Shown here piece by piece: positions 51,201-59,589 of a stretch of DNA of 64,000 bases (position 1 is the first letter of the stretch; each line of letters starts with the position of its first letter). The stretch spans positions 586,889-650,888 of the forward strand of contig JAHDVF020000432.1 of the NCBI GenBank assembly GCA_022606425.2. The letters are read 5' to 3'. Origin of the DNA: Lepidostoma basale (taxonomy: Eukaryota; Arthropoda; Insecta; Trichoptera; Lepidostomatidae). The notes under the pieces were generated by a model that did no database searches, was not told the DNA's origin, and saw only the letters and a list, made by a program, of their open reading frames with translations. A program made the translations under genes and the position numbers.

Positions 51201-54200
51201 TTAAAATATTATAAAATTGTTTCTAATAATATGTATCTTTATAATATGTATCACTGAAGAAGGACTGGTTGTCTGAAACATGTCTGATATGTTATTTTAA
51301 TAGTGTTGTATATACAAAGTGTATAAAGAAAAATAAAACATCTACAACACAAAGTATGGCGAACATAGAAGAAATCCCTCAGAAATTATGTCTCCTAAGA
51401 TGATGAGATTTAACTGTCCCTTCGTCTCGTAGGTAGTCTTCCAGGTGAATGGTGTTTAGAAGGGATTTTGTTAGCGGCTGTATATGTGAGTCTGTCACTA
51501 TCCATTCTGGCTACATTGTCCCTCCAGTTTCTTCTTTTGGATCCACTCCACTGAAGAATGTCCTCGATTTCACAACTTTTTATTTATTTCTGTGATATGG
51601 ACTCGATATCGGAGATTTTTTTTTAGTATAGAATCTTAGGACCTCACCCCAGAAGCTCTTTGGTTCATACAGTATCGGCCCGCGTCTCTACAGTATAAGA
51701 AAGGTGGAATGGGGAATGTTGTATTACATAAAGCGTGCGCTTAACCCAACCAATGACAGGTCATAAGTCCTGTAAACACCTCGATCACCATATTCAGTTT
51801 CCAGTTTGCATCTTCGTCTCTATTGAGATACAATTAATCCTTGAATTGATAACCCGCAATGGGTAAATAAAATCCAGTATTCGTCCACAAGTATTTGTAT
51901 ACATTCAAAATGTTGCATCTACAGTATAGTTTATGACAGGTATCTAAGTCTAACTATCTTAGTAAGGGATAAGTTTAAGTTTAGTTTATATATCATATGT
52001 AATACTTACAGTTTGAAACTTAAATGCTATGAGAGGTCTCACGAGATCAAACCAATTGGTTATTTTCTTCCCCAAAAGGTCTGGAAGGATGACCATCAGA
52101 GAGTTTCCTATACTTCTCACTATCATGTCAGATCTGAAAATTTATCCAATCAATGTTAATAATATAAAATACATTTACTATAAAGAAGGCTCCAGGTAGC
52201 TTCCAGGATCAAATTCTTATCTTCAACCTTAATATCACAAGTAAAGTATTATAAACATAAGAATATTTAGTTGTAATATATAAGTATATAGAGCGTAAGA
52301 ATGTAGAGCTGAAGTAGGTGTTATGAACAAAATTATGAAAGAATCGCTGCGATGGTTCGGACATATGGAACGCATGGATGGTGAAAGAATAGTTAAGAAA
52401 GTATGCGTTAATGATGTAAATGGAGTACGGAGTCGAGGTAGACTGAGGAAAACATGGCATGACCAAATTAATCAAATTTTAAAGGTTGGTCATGTTAGAA
52501 GTCGAAGGAATAGACGTGCGTGTATGACTCGTTGTATGAATGTGGAGGAAGCTAGAGAGGTTTGCCAGGATAAAGTAGTGTGGCGGCCCATTCTCTCTGC
52601 CTACCCCTGCGGAGAAACGGCGTGATGGTTTGTTTGTTTGTTTAATGACAGACTTTGTGGCAGAGCAGCAATAGCTATGAATGCTACACAGAAGGTCCCG
52701 GGTTCAATTCCCGGCGATAATAGTGTAAAAAAAACACAGTCTTCGGTTTGGTAGAATTAAAGTGAAAAAAAAAGGCGATAGACTATCAATGATGCTTATA
52801 AATTGTCATGAGAATCAATAGCTAAAAAATCGATTATAAAATAATTGGGTTCAAATAACCTGTTGCATATAAAAAGTGCGGAAAGTAACGGGAAACTCCA
52901 AAGATTTTGTGTTTCTTGAACAATGATGAAAAACTCTATATTAAATAATTAATACGGATGAAAACATTAGTTTTATAAGAGTTTTAGTATAATTTATAAG
53001 AATGATATGTCTAGGCTTTCAAAGGCATTACATTTTTTTTACTTAGCTACTTAAAACATAAAATGGCTTAGAAAGGCGTAACATGTCATTCCTATAGATT
53101 ATGATAAAACACACATATTCATTAATATTAATAAACCAGCAAAGATGTTAATAGACTTTGCTGCAAACCAATCCTTATGATTGGAACTTATTCTTCTTCT
53201 TCTTCCTCTTAGTTTAGGTCATATGACCTGTTTGTGACGGAGAGTTGTCCTAGTATGATGATGTCCAGCCATCTCTCCATCTTTTTGGCGGCCTTCCTGG
53301 TAGTCTCATGTTGCTATGGTTTTCATCTTTAACAATTTTTGCAATTCTTGTATTCTTTCCAAAAGCGCCTTCTGCTTCTTCCCCATCTTACTATGTCCTT
53401 AACACCACAGACAGACCTTATCGTTTCATTTCTGATCCGATCTCTGAGGGTTTTGCCTGTGATGGAGCGTAGGGTTCGCATTTTTGCTACTCTAAGAAGG
53501 TTGTTTGTTCTATCGGTATCGGCTCTGACCTCTATTCCATACATCATGATGGGGCGGACGCATGCCTTGTATATCTTGATTGAAATATTAAAAGAAATTA
53601 ATTAATTTATTCAATTATTTCTTACCCAAAAACAATGCAGAACGGAAAGATCTCGAAGAGAACAGAGGCACTGATGGGCAGATGCTTCTCTTCGCGAGTC
53701 ATCGCCAGGGAAGCGAGCGTGAAGGCGCGGTTGTCGAAGGTCAGCTGGAAGGTCACGTGCACCGTGTCGAATAAAAGTTCCTCCCTGATCAGCTCGATGT
53801 GCATCTCCTTGTGATAGAAGTGGCGCGCCACCTAACCGAATAAATTCGCATTAATAATTTTAAATAAATAGTATGAAGTTATCCATTTTTTTATTTTATT
53901 TTATTCATTCGATTTAATATGGGAGTATCATGAGAGGACTCTCATTTTTGATACCCCATGAGTTATTTGCCTGACACTATTTATGACGTGAGTTCTTTTA
54001 AACACTATTTATGACAGGAGTTCTTTTCAATCGGGTGGTGGGATAGAACTCTTGGCTCCTGATCCAGGGGACATGGGTTCAAGCCTGGACACGACCAGAT
54101 TCCTTCTTGATAAAAATGAGCTATTTTCTTGTCACATTGAAGATTGTAAAATAAATTCTAATATCATTGATTTAAATCCTTGGCATTAGTCTTTACAAAA

Positions 54201-57200
54201 AAAAAAAAAACTATTTATGACAAGTTCTTTCAAAAATTATTATAACCAGTAAATATACTTGAAATAAATAACAATTTCATAATAATATTAATCAAACAGA
54301 TAACAATTTAAGGCAAGTAAAAATCACATTCAAATTTAAGCTTTTAAAAGTTAAATATAAATTACTACGATAATACACACCTATAATATTTAATACACAG
54401 ATAATAAATGGAAAGAGAAATATATAAATTCCCGGTTTGATACAGAAAAGCAGGGGTTTTGAAAATACCATGAAATAATTCATACAAAAAAATAGATAAA
54501 ATATGAGTTAGAAATTTAATACCATTTTAAATAAATTGCAGTATGTGTACCAAAGTAAACAGTTTAGAATGTTAACATATTAAGTTAAAAATCATTATTT
54601 TCTGAAATCTGATTAAGGTAATATAATTTAAGTGTTTTTTGTTGTTTCATCTTTACGGTGTTCCGGAAGTCTATTAAGTGCATAAAAAGCTATGAATTTA
54701 AGAGATTTTATTCTGTATTTAGTGGTGAATACTTTGGGGATATACAGGTTGTTTGCTTGTCTAGTGTTCTAGTGTTCCTTGTGAAGATGGTTGAAGAAGT
54801 TCTATATATCATTTGCTCAGAAGTCCGCCAGCTAGGCCAAACTTCAGGATATTCGATTCAAGTCATCTTTGATGCAGGTGACTGGGCGGCTGGGGCATGT
54901 GCAGTACGACCTTTGTGGCTGAATGGTAAGTGCTTTGATTGTCACCCCGAAGGTCCCAGGTTCGATCCCGAGCGATGGCAATGTGATTGTCACGCTGTCA
55001 TTGGTCTGGTGCAGAATTCATGTGATAATAAATTAACTACATATGATAGCTATACCAGAATCAATATAATAGCTATACCCTTTATATCATTTTGGCTCGC
55101 GCTGTTGCTCTTTACATCAGCAAAGAGCAATTCAACAAAATAATGCAGTATATGCAGTGCTTCCCTTTGCCCTGAAGAATCCTAAAATCTTGCCAAGTTG
55201 TCCGAGGATTTGCTAAGGTGTGTGCGCAGTCAGTTTAGGGCCTTCTAGGTCCTCCATGGCAGGTCTTATCTAGCTGGTAAAGCCTTCATGGGTTCCAACC
55301 AGTTGAGGCACTTATAGTATATCTTCCATTCATCCAGTTTTTCCACTTTGGGTGCCAACTACATTGTTGTGGAGAAGTAGAACTGAAGTTGATAGATAGA
55401 ATTGAAGATGAACGACTGTTTTTCGAATCCGGTCAGGCAAACGTTAATATGAAAATAAAATAAAGACAAGGACATTTGCAGGAAAGTTGATAAACAAGTT
55501 AACTTACATGATCAAAGAAATAGACCATCTAAATAGATTGGTTTAATGACTGACTGATCTATTTTCGTAAGTCATTTATCCAATGCTCTGACGTCGTCGG
55601 ATTAATTATTTTATACTTTTCTTTCCCTGATTGATTTCTTCTTAATCGGCTGTCATACTTTTTTATAAGTAAAAAACATCGAGAAATTTAATTAGTTTAT
55701 GTGATTTTTCTAATAATAACAGCATTCTGCTAACGAAATATGTCGATATAAATAAACTTTGGTCGATATAACAGTCTGAATTTAGATACTAAAACTTTTA
55801 AAAATATTAACACAATTATGCATAATTACGAATCACACGAAGATGACAGTATATTTTTCATTGCGCCTGGTTACATGCAATATCTACAGCATTTTACTTA
55901 AGCCATAGAAATTGCACTTAGGATTTATCTATGATAAAATTGTAGTGCACCATCTTTGTGACACACGTGTAGTGTATTTTTTTACAGATTAATCAACCCT
56001 GAATATTATAATAGTGCCGGCTTGAATGGTAAAGTGTTTGCTTTGGATCGGATGGTGCCGTGGCAGGAAGACAAATGAAGTGAATGCGCTGCCGCTTTTC
56101 ATCAGTAGGACTAAAATAACCACAATCTATCCTGCAATGTTTGTGGGAGAACCTCTGCCTCTAGAATTTTCCTGTCTTCACACAAAAAATTGCACTGCTG
56201 ATGAAGAAAATGAAGAGTGATCTTGGCCTTTGAAGTCCAACAACGACGACGATGCCTGCTATTTAAATATTACGTTCTCTTCTTACAAACAAGGTATTAT
56301 GATTTTCCATTAATTCATTTTCTTTTCGACGCTACATTCCAGTGTGGGATTTGGCCTCATCCACTTTATCCCTGGGCATTCAACTCCATTCTCTAGAGTT
56401 TGCTCCAATCGTTGGTCTGGAAGTTAGAGTTCCGAGGCGATTGTGTTAGTGTTTGTAATTTATTAGCACTGTATTGAACCCTCCTATATCTGGGTTTGGG
56501 AATAGTAGTTGCTTAGAAAACAAATTCTTTTTTTGCTGGCGGAGTGTAGAGTATAAACGAATATGCGGACACAAAAACGTATATAACACCAAATGTTTAT
56601 TTCCCACTTTTCTAATAGAATTCTCATAAGAATTTAATAATTCACATCTACAAATGAATTTCTAAATACGTTTGTAGATTGGTTATTAAATCATATTGTG
56701 CGGCAATACAATGTGTTTTTAATTAAGCACCAAATTATTACTTTTTTGTCTACCCCTTCGAGGAGACGGTGTTATGTTTAGTGAGTTAGTTAGCGAAATT
56801 ATAACAAGTAAATATACCTAACCACAAAATTTTGACACATGAAACAATTCTGTTAATTTATATTATAATGATAAAAATAATTAAGATCCACAGAGTATAA
56901 ATCAAAATAATAACAAAATGTATAATAAGCCAGCCATGTAATAAAGGGTTTTAGTATATATTTTATATTCGCCATCACTTTGTGTTGTGGATTCACATAC
57001 AAATATTTTTTAAAAACATTGTATTTTCACTACATTTTTTTGCACTTTTCACAAACATGTTTCGGGACAAAGATGCTCTTTCTCAGTGTAAATATTTTGA
57101 GACAGAGGAAGAGCGTATGTGGCCCGAATCATGTTTAGGAAATCTACAAAAAAAGTGTCGTGAAAATAATACAAAAAATTAGATAGTTTTTGGATAATTT

Positions 57201-59520
57201 GAGAACCTGTGGGAAAGATAGTGAAATAATTTTTGAGAACCTACGGGATAGACCAGTGATCTATATCGAAGAGGTCTATATCGACCCCCAGGTGTCGATT
57301 TAGATTTGCAATGAATGAAGAAAGAATGGTAAAAACATTATATGTTAACGATGTAAATGGAACTAGAAAACGTGGCACGATTAAATAAATCAAATATGGA
57401 ATGTCGGCCACGTGAGGAGTCAGAGAAATCGGCGCGCATGCATGACACGATGTACGAATGTTGAGGAAGCGAGAGAAATATGTCAGGAAAGACAAGTGTG
57501 GCAGTCCATTCTTTCTGCCTACCCCTTTGGGGAGGCGGCGTGATTGTTAGTTAATCAGGTAGTTATAGGTGAATTTGTAAATTTGTAAAAAAAATCAATA
57601 TTAGGATGGCAGGGGGTCTACATAAAATAGAAAAAATCGGCAAAGTGTCTACGGGATAAAAAAGTTTGGGAACCTGTGTGATAATAAAATCTGTTTTGAG
57701 AACCTGTGGAATATATAGTAAATGGAAGGGATCCAACCTCTCTGATCTGGCCCATGGTGTAGTAGACGAAGCCCCTCCTCTTGCTGCGGTAGTGCAGCGT
57801 GAGCCCCTGGCGAGACTCGTTCTCGCAGATGAAGGAGGGTGCGCGCATGCGCGGGTAGGAGAACTTGAGGTACTCGTGCAGGTTGTCCAGCCCGTTGAGG
57901 AAGTCGCGCATGTGCCGCCCCAGCACGCTCAGCACGCGGTCGTAGCCGTACTGGCTGACGAACCCCACGAAGTGCACCCCCATCTGGTCCATGAACTCGC
58001 GCTCGCTCACCCCTAGCACCTGCGAGGACCGCAACAAACGATTAAATAAATAATATTCACTACAAATTTGATAACTCTGAACTTCTTTGCAAATTGACAC
58101 TCAATACCCCCCCATCTCGCACAAGACACACCGCAAGCCAAGTTTTCCATCTCCCTGTTTATCGCACTAACTACGCTCAAAGCGCGGCAATGTACAGGAT
58201 TTGTGACAACTACAACAAGTATTTTGGAGACATCCATGTTTTCCACTTGAACGAACGAAAACAAAAAAGCGATAGGAGCAACCTTTCGGCGTGGATGAGA
58301 CCATAATGTTACATGATATTATAATATGTTACTTTTATTTTTACTTTTAATTTTGTTCTTATTTCTACTACTATTATTATGTTTAACTCTCAATCATTTT
58401 GTTTGACCGTATTTTGTCTTAGCTTCAATTCAATTAACTGTTTATTGTATTTGTGGTAGCATGTAATTGGCTTTATTTATCATTTTTCTTAATGTTTCTT
58501 AATTAATATATTGATATCGCTGTATGCTGCCCTTACTGAATAAATAAATGAATAAAAAGATATATTCGAAACATCTTAGTTGAATCGTTCATAACTAACT
58601 AACCATCACGCCGTCTCCCCGAAGGGGTAAGCAGAAAGAATGAACTGCCACACTTTTCTATCCTGACATATTTCTCTCGCTTCCTCAACATTCATAAATC
58701 GTGTCATGCACGTGCGTCTATTTCTCTGACTCCGCACATGGCCGACATTCAATATTTGATTTATTTGATCGTGCCACGTTTTCCTCGGTCTTCCTCTTTT
58801 TCTGGTTCCATTTACATCGTTAACATATAGCTGATCTGCGGAAAATACATGCCCAAGTAAACAAGGCAGCTGCAATCTCTGGGGCTCTAAAATCCAAAAT
58901 ATGGAAAAATAAAGACATGGCCATTAAGAGTAAGATGAGAATCTATAAAGCATGCGTAAGACCAATAATAACATATGGCGTCGAAGCAAGGGCAGATACA
59001 GTAAGGACCAAACAAGTTTTGAGGACAACCGAAATGAAGACACTGAGGACGATAGCAGGCAAGACACTGAGAGATCGCGTGAGGGACACCAGAATAAGAG
59101 AGATATGTAAGGTTGAGGATATTATAAGATGGAGCAGACAGCGAAAAAGGGACTGGTACGGTCATGTTCAAAGAATGGACTCCACCAGACTCCCCTATAT
59201 TGCATTGCATAATCAGCCTCATCGGACTCGTCCTCGTGGAAGACCTCCTAAAAGATGGAAGGACAGCTGGGAATCTACCTCACAGGAGGAGTAACACTCT
59301 GCAGAACAGACTAGACAAACAGACAGAAGAAATGATTTTTTAATCAGTTTACCTGTTGAGCTTTCTTGGCTAGTCGCGGGATGAGGTTCTCCGGGAAAAC
59401 CTGGTGGACGGAGAAGGAGGGTTGCTCCACGCCAGCCTGGCGTCGGATGTCCTCCCATCGGTCCTCTCCGTATACTTGGCGGATGAACTCAGCCATGTTC
59501 TCCAAGATCAGCCCGTACAT
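33001..59520 (-). CDS. Gyc88E: Atypical soluble guanylate cyclase, Gyc88E / beta-3 type (whole gene, 15 coding exons)
   Basis: This enzyme converts GTP to cGMP in the cytosol. Gyc88E-type cyclases are known as heme-based, O2-responsive relatives of NO-activated cyclase, able to act as homodimers or with Gyc89D partners. Fifteen exons read from high to low coordinate give 881 residues. The H-NOX domain (about 1-180) has the proximal heme ligand H104 in LDNLHEYL and the heme-propionate motif YRSKR (133-137). An H-NOXA/PAS region, a coiled coil (about 358-405) and a class III cyclase domain (about 420-600) follow. Metal-binding D430 and D474, guanine-selecting E470 and C540, and transition-state N547 and R551 are all present, so one chain carries a full active site. 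A tail of about 280 residues ends in CTMF. Introns are packed with transposons. Confidence 0.93.
34195..34315. repeat. Foldback family F1, single arm
   Basis: CACTCATTCCATATAAAATA and ATAATAAAACTCCTAGAAGA resemble the F1 arm. Confidence 0.55.
34372..34465 (-). CDS. Gyc88E: Gyc88E coding exon 14, tandem-acceptor exon
   Basis: A TTTCAG acceptor is followed at once by GAGAG, giving two usable start points. Starting at 34465, after the inner AG, encodes [20 protein letters not shown] and onward and joins exon 15 in the frame that reaches CTMF. Starting at 34470, after the first CAG, gives a different 33-residue open frame ([13 protein letters not shown]...) and would end 10 codons into exon 15. 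Donor GTAATG. The long frame is preferred because exon 15 is open only that way. Confidence 0.68.
34674..34810 (-). mobile_element. Candidate SINE with a LINE-A 3' tail, copy 1
   Basis: On the - strand a unique head (TATGAGGTTCGCAACCCATC, GCGAAAAGAGAAGGATGGAG) runs into the LINE-A end (CAGTCCATTCTTTCTGCC, GACGGCGTGATGGTTAG). Similar copies are at 43481-43620 and 62317-62435. Confidence 0.6.
34811..35035 (-). mobile_element. tRNA-derived SINE
   Basis: The - strand has the A-box-like GGCAGAGTGGTAAGAGC and the B-box-like GGTTCGATTCCC with about 150 bases of tRNA-unrelated body. It lies in the intron just after Gyc88E exon 13. Confidence 0.72.
35060..35283 (-). CDS. Gyc88E: Gyc88E coding exon 13 (C-terminal tail)
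   Basis: Acceptor TTTCAG, donor GTAAGT, phase 1 in and 0 out. It encodes [19 protein letters not shown] through [10 protein letters not shown]. No domain is known; the tail is Ser/Thr/Pro-rich and possibly regulatory. Confidence 0.87.
35316..36095 (-). mobile_element. LINE-A 3' end split by a mariner-like MITE
   Basis: LINE-A 3' sequence with a TAAC-repeat tail at 35316-35508 continues at 36021-36095. Confidence 0.72.
35511..36018 (-). mobile_element. Tc1/mariner-type MITE with transposase N-terminus
   Basis: TA-flanked ends TAGGGTGTTTTTTTAGAGG and, reversed, TAAGGTGGTTTTTTTTAGAGG. The - strand encodes [20 protein letters not shown] and [15 protein letters not shown], an N-terminal helix-turn-helix of a mariner-like transposase, fused by deletion to unrelated-looking residues. 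Confidence 0.78.
36098..36305 (+). mobile_element. LINE-A 3' end
   Basis: AAGACATGGCATTACCAAAT through GCGTGATGGTTAGTAAGTTA; decayed coding. Confidence 0.7.
36396..36929. mobile_element. piggyBac-like MITE, family 2, uninterrupted copy
   Basis: TTAA at 36392-36395 and 36930-36933. CCCTCCCTTCCCTGTGATGG begins the left end; the right end is TAAGGGAAAGG. It ends 18 bases before the intron boundary of Gyc88E exon 12. Confidence 0.75.
36948..37211 (-). CDS. Gyc88E: Gyc88E coding exon 12 (end of cyclase domain, Ser/Ala-rich tail)
   Basis: Acceptor GTCCAG, donor GTTAGT, phase 1 in and out. [19 protein letters not shown] closes the catalytic domain. A GC-rich Ala/Ser/Gly/Val linker follows, then [20 protein letters not shown]. 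Confidence 0.9.
37430..37915 (+). mobile_element. LINE-B fragment
   Basis: Encodes [40 protein letters not shown] and [13 protein letters not shown]. Both ends truncated. Confidence 0.82.
38028..38179 (-). CDS. Gyc88E: Gyc88E coding exon 11
   Basis: Acceptor CTTCAG, donor GTAAAA. It encodes [20 protein letters not shown] and onward to VKGK. C540 contacts guanine; N547 and R551 stabilise the transition state. Confidence 0.95.
38627..38962 (+). mobile_element. Possible solo LTR
   Basis: Starts TGTCCGGC and ends CACAACA (TG...CA). TATAAAAG lies at 38668-38675 and AATAAA at 38919-38924, about 250 bases apart, as in an LTR with promoter and poly(A) site. The middle is GC-rich. No clear target duplication or internal retroelement genes are seen, so this is tentative. 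Confidence 0.4.
39150..39370 (+). mobile_element. LINE-C 3' end
   Basis: GGGCACTAGACAGGTCCCCT then GGGGGGAAAGAGGAAGCAAG through GGTGTGACAGGACAGAAGG. It stops about 15 bases before the Gyc88E exon 10 donor side. Confidence 0.78.
39387..39462 (-). CDS. Gyc88E: Gyc88E coding exon 10
   Basis: Acceptor TATGCAG, donor GTATGA, 76 bases, phase 1 in and 2 out. It encodes [20 protein letters not shown] and GLKMP, the conserved beta-strand and turn of class III cyclases. Confidence 0.94.
39549..39700. repeat. Tandem repeat, 3 units of 52 bases
   Basis: AGTTATCTACTCTTGGAAGT followed by ACTATAAAACTATTGCGTGT and TTAAAAATACAT, repeated at 39549, 39601 and 39653. The first two are identical; the third diverges at its end. 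Confidence 0.92.
39911..40043 (-). CDS. Gyc88E: Gyc88E coding exon 9
   Basis: Acceptor TTTCAG, donor GTAAAA. It starts [18 protein letters not shown]470 is the guanine-selecting glutamate and D474 the second metal ligand. It ends DLKDPST in phase 1. Confidence 0.95.
40300..40400 (+). mobile_element. LINE-A scrap
   Basis: GAATGAAGAAATAATGAAAA ... GGAACGAGAAATATATG ... CACGATCAAATTAA resembles the region before GRPRK. Confidence 0.45.
40650..40796 (-). CDS. Gyc88E: Gyc88E coding exon 8 (cyclase domain start)
   Basis: Acceptor TTTCAG, donor GTGAGA, phase 0. It encodes [20 protein letters not shown] and onward. D430 in LFSDVV is the first metal-binding aspartate of the catalytic domain. Confidence 0.95.
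40960..41185 (+). mobile_element. LINE-D fragment, copy 2
   Basis: GGTTGGAACACTTCCAGAGA, GTGGGAAGACCAAAACTGAG and GGGCTGTAGCGCCATTG match 25220-25440. Confidence 0.7.
41205..41480 (+). mobile_element. LINE-B-like decayed fragment
   Basis: Contains GAAGTCGAGGATATTGTAAG and related words of the EVEDI-W block without an open frame. Confidence 0.5.
41560..41965. repeat. Foldback family F2, partial copy
   Basis: Shares AACCCAACCAATGACAGGTC, CATAAAGCGTGCGCTTAACC and the TAGCGCC/GGCGTTA-type middle with 21090-21420. Confidence 0.7.
42165..42395. repeat. Unclassified interspersed repeat, copy 2
   Basis: Matches 8650-8880 almost base for base (AAATTTACCGATAAATCG, GTCAGTGTGTGTTCCG). Adjacent to Gyc88E exon 7. 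Confidence 0.65.
42451..42655 (-). CDS. Gyc88E: Gyc88E coding exon 7 (coiled coil)
   Basis: Acceptor TTAAG after a T-rich tract, donor GTAACT, phase 0 out. It encodes [20 protein letters not shown] and then a heptad-like Glu/Lys/Leu helix ending [14 protein letters not shown], the signalling helix that couples the sensor to the cyclase domain. Confidence 0.94.
42801..43235. mobile_element. pogo-like MITE with CAGT ends
   Basis: Left CAGTAGACCCTCTCTTAACC, right reversed CAGAAGACACTCTCTTAACC, TA on both sides. Internal GC-rich palindrome GGAGGCCCTTGCGGCCTCC near 43048. Confidence 0.75.
43481..43620 (-). mobile_element. Candidate SINE with a LINE-A 3' tail, copy 2
   Basis: Same head and tail as 34674-34810, beginning TATGAGGTTCACAACCCATC on the - strand. 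Confidence 0.6.
43621..44090 (+). mobile_element. LINE-C copy
   Basis: Encodes [60 protein letters not shown] and [21 protein letters not shown]-terminal part with the 3' end. Confidence 0.83.
44215..44341 (-). CDS. Gyc88E: Gyc88E coding exon 6
   Basis: Acceptor TCACAG, donor GTAATA, phase 1 in and 2 out. It encodes [20 protein letters not shown] through [10 protein letters not shown], the end of the H-NOXA region. Confidence 0.93.
44395..44630. repeat. Foldback family F1 copy
   Basis: Inverted arms around 44535 (GTTTTCTAGAAGATTTATTA and its partner AATAAAACTTTTAGAAAAAC). Confidence 0.65.
46249..47322 (+). pseudogene. pogo-type transposase, N-terminal and catalytic part
   Basis: Transposase of the Tc1/mariner-pogo superfamily. 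Residues about 13-55 form a Psq-type helix-turn-helix ([20 protein letters not shown]) and about 65-145 a CENP-B-like helix-turn-helix. The DDE domain has D176 (NYDETN), D284 (LIGDNLSSH) and D320 (QPLDVAFF), 35 residues between the last two. After A330 the natural continuation lies in another frame, suggesting a lost base near 47239; the 27 residues beyond are out of frame. Start ATG at 46249 follows ACAGAAA, perhaps a splice acceptor. Confidence 0.9.
47240..48227 (+). pseudogene. pogo-type transposase, C-terminal part after frameshift
   Basis: Continues the transposase in a second frame: [34 protein letters not shown], then a lysine-rich linker, then a cysteine-rich end ([29 protein letters not shown]) that resembles a zinc ribbon or PHD-like fold. 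An ATG at 47304 exists in this frame but is more likely internal to the original protein. Confidence 0.85.
48583..49365. other. Gyc88E: AT-rich intronic DNA, no gene seen
   Basis: Intron of Gyc88E. No supported exon or RNA gene; the open frame on the - strand near 48881-49105 has no recognised content. Confidence 0.5.
49415..49600. repeat. Foldback family F1, best-preserved palindrome
   Basis: Two arms of about 88 bases are near-perfect reverse complements around a 3-base centre at about 49500 (CTAAGGCATTATCAAATGT / ACATTTGATAATGCCTTAG). Outer ends read ATTAATACGAATGAAAACG and its complement. Confidence 0.9.
49924..50068 (-). CDS. Gyc88E: Gyc88E coding exon 5
   Basis: Acceptor ATTTCAG, donor GTTAGG, phase 0 in and 1 out. 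It encodes [17 protein letters not shown] and a variable loop ending NLRLKG. The intron that follows carries the large pogo element. Confidence 0.92.
50150..50370. repeat. Foldback family F1 copy
   Basis: Palindrome centred near 50269 (GTATTATCAAATGTCTGAC / ATTTGACATTGCCTTAG), same arms as 49415-49600 with a few changes and one arm shortened. Confidence 0.82.
50445..50950 (+). mobile_element. LINE-A 3' copy inside foldback F1 sequence
   Basis: Encodes [20 protein letters not shown] and [14 protein letters not shown], ends TTAGTTAGTTAG. The flanks 50430-50445 and 50951-51110 are F1 halves. Confidence 0.8.
51138..51325. repeat. Foldback family F4
   Basis: Arms of about 30 bases, TTTGTATATACAACACTATT and reversed at 51290-51320. 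AT-rich loop. Confidence 0.75.
51380..51690 (-). mobile_element. LINE-B decayed fragment
   Basis: Reversed LINE-B words similar to 17090-17350 (GGCTGTATATGTGAGTCTGT, CTCCAGTTTCTTC). No open frame. Confidence 0.6.
51695..51915. repeat. Foldback family F2, right arm
   Basis: GGTGGAATGGGGAATGTTGT through TTGATAACCCGCAATGGGT matches 21290-21480. Confidence 0.7.
52010..52133 (-). CDS. Gyc88E: Gyc88E coding exon 4
   Basis: Acceptor TTTCAG, donor GTAAGT. It encodes [20 protein letters not shown] through LIAFKFQT of the H-NOXA (PAS-like) domain used in dimerisation. Phase 2 in, phase 0 out. Confidence 0.93.
52290..52645 (+). mobile_element. LINE-A 3' copy
   Basis: Encodes [20 protein letters not shown] and [20 protein letters not shown]; the tail is TTTG repeats instead of TTAG, so it may be a subfamily. 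Confidence 0.8.
52650..52870 (+). mobile_element. tRNA-derived SINE
   Basis: GTGGCAGAGCAGCAATAGC, then B-box-like GGTTCAATTCCC, then the shared body through GGGTTCAAATAACCTGTTG. Confidence 0.7.
52915..53120. repeat. Foldback family F1, decayed copy
   Basis: TTGAACAATGATGAAAAACTC and AATTAATACGGATGAAAAC begin it; arms diverged. Confidence 0.6.
53190..53600 (-). mobile_element. LINE-B fragment
   Basis: The - strand encodes [34 protein letters not shown] and [15 protein letters not shown]. It ends 20-odd bases short of Gyc88E exon 3. Confidence 0.8.
53626..53831 (-). CDS. Gyc88E: Gyc88E coding exon 3
   Basis: Starts [14 protein letters not shown] after acceptor TTAG and ends [11 protein letters not shown] at donor GTAAGA, phase 2. 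It covers the H-NOX to H-NOXA transition; the sequence is strongly family-like. Confidence 0.94.
54020..54185 (+). mobile_element. tRNA-like SINE, family 2
   Basis: GGGTGGTGGGATAGAACTC, GGGTTCAAGCCTGGACACG and CCAGATT match the SINE split at 2383-2965. Confidence 0.6.
54190..54885. other. Gyc88E: AT-rich intronic DNA, no gene seen
   Basis: No supported exon. A 161-codon + strand open frame from 54658 runs into a SINE and is not accepted as a gene. Confidence 0.5.
54890..55075 (+). mobile_element. tRNA-derived SINE
   Basis: GTGGCTGAATGGTAAGTGC (A-box-like), GGTTCGATCCCGAG (B-box-like), then the family body with CATTGGTCTGGTGCAGAATT. Confidence 0.75.
55080..56740. other. Gyc88E: Intronic DNA with unidentified repeat-like stretches
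   Basis: No supported exon. 55150-55450 and 56026-56260 look more GC-rich and line-like but no family was recognised. A LINE-A end (CTACCCCTTCGAGGAGACGG) follows at 56745-56800. Confidence 0.4.
57190..57720. mobile_element. hAT-like remnant with LINE-A inside
   Basis: Repeated GAACCTGTGGGA / GGGAACCTGTG words, the mark of hAT-type ends, surround a LINE-A 3' end at 57308-57565. It abuts Gyc88E exon 2 on its 3' side. Confidence 0.55.
57738..58019 (-). CDS. Gyc88E: Gyc88E coding exon 2 (heme-binding core)
   Basis: Residues 57-150, from [10 protein letters not shown] to GQIRE. It contains the heme ligand H104 and the YRSKR heme-contact motif. Acceptor TCGCAG. The only frame-keeping donor is the weak GTTGGA directly after GAG, phase 0. 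It is GC-rich compared with its surroundings. Confidence 0.93.
58590..58845 (-). mobile_element. LINE-A 3' end
   Basis: The - strand encodes [20 protein letters not shown] and [20 protein letters not shown], with a TAAC tail at 58590-58603. Confidence 0.83.
58850..59310 (+). mobile_element. LINE-B copy
   Basis: Encodes [60 protein letters not shown] and [15 protein letters not shown] in one open frame of 125 codons, the cleanest LINE-B here. Confidence 0.85.
59353..59520 (-). CDS. Gyc88E: Gyc88E coding exon 1 (start of H-NOX)
   Basis: Residues 1-56, beginning [13 protein letters not shown], the usual start of this family. The ATG at 59520 is preceded by acaag and then an acceptor TTACAG, so the exon starts at 59525 and a 5' UTR exon must lie further upstream. 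Donor GTAAAC, phase 0. Confidence 0.94.
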
Positions 59521-59589
59521 CTTGTCTGTAACAATATTTATTTATCTATTTTTATTTTTTATAGCACACATGTTCTAATTTAAAAAATG

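Noticed and set aside
54658..55143. 161-codon open frame on the + strand
   Set aside because: Its second half is a tRNA-derived SINE and the first half shows no domain; it lies inside a cyclase intron.
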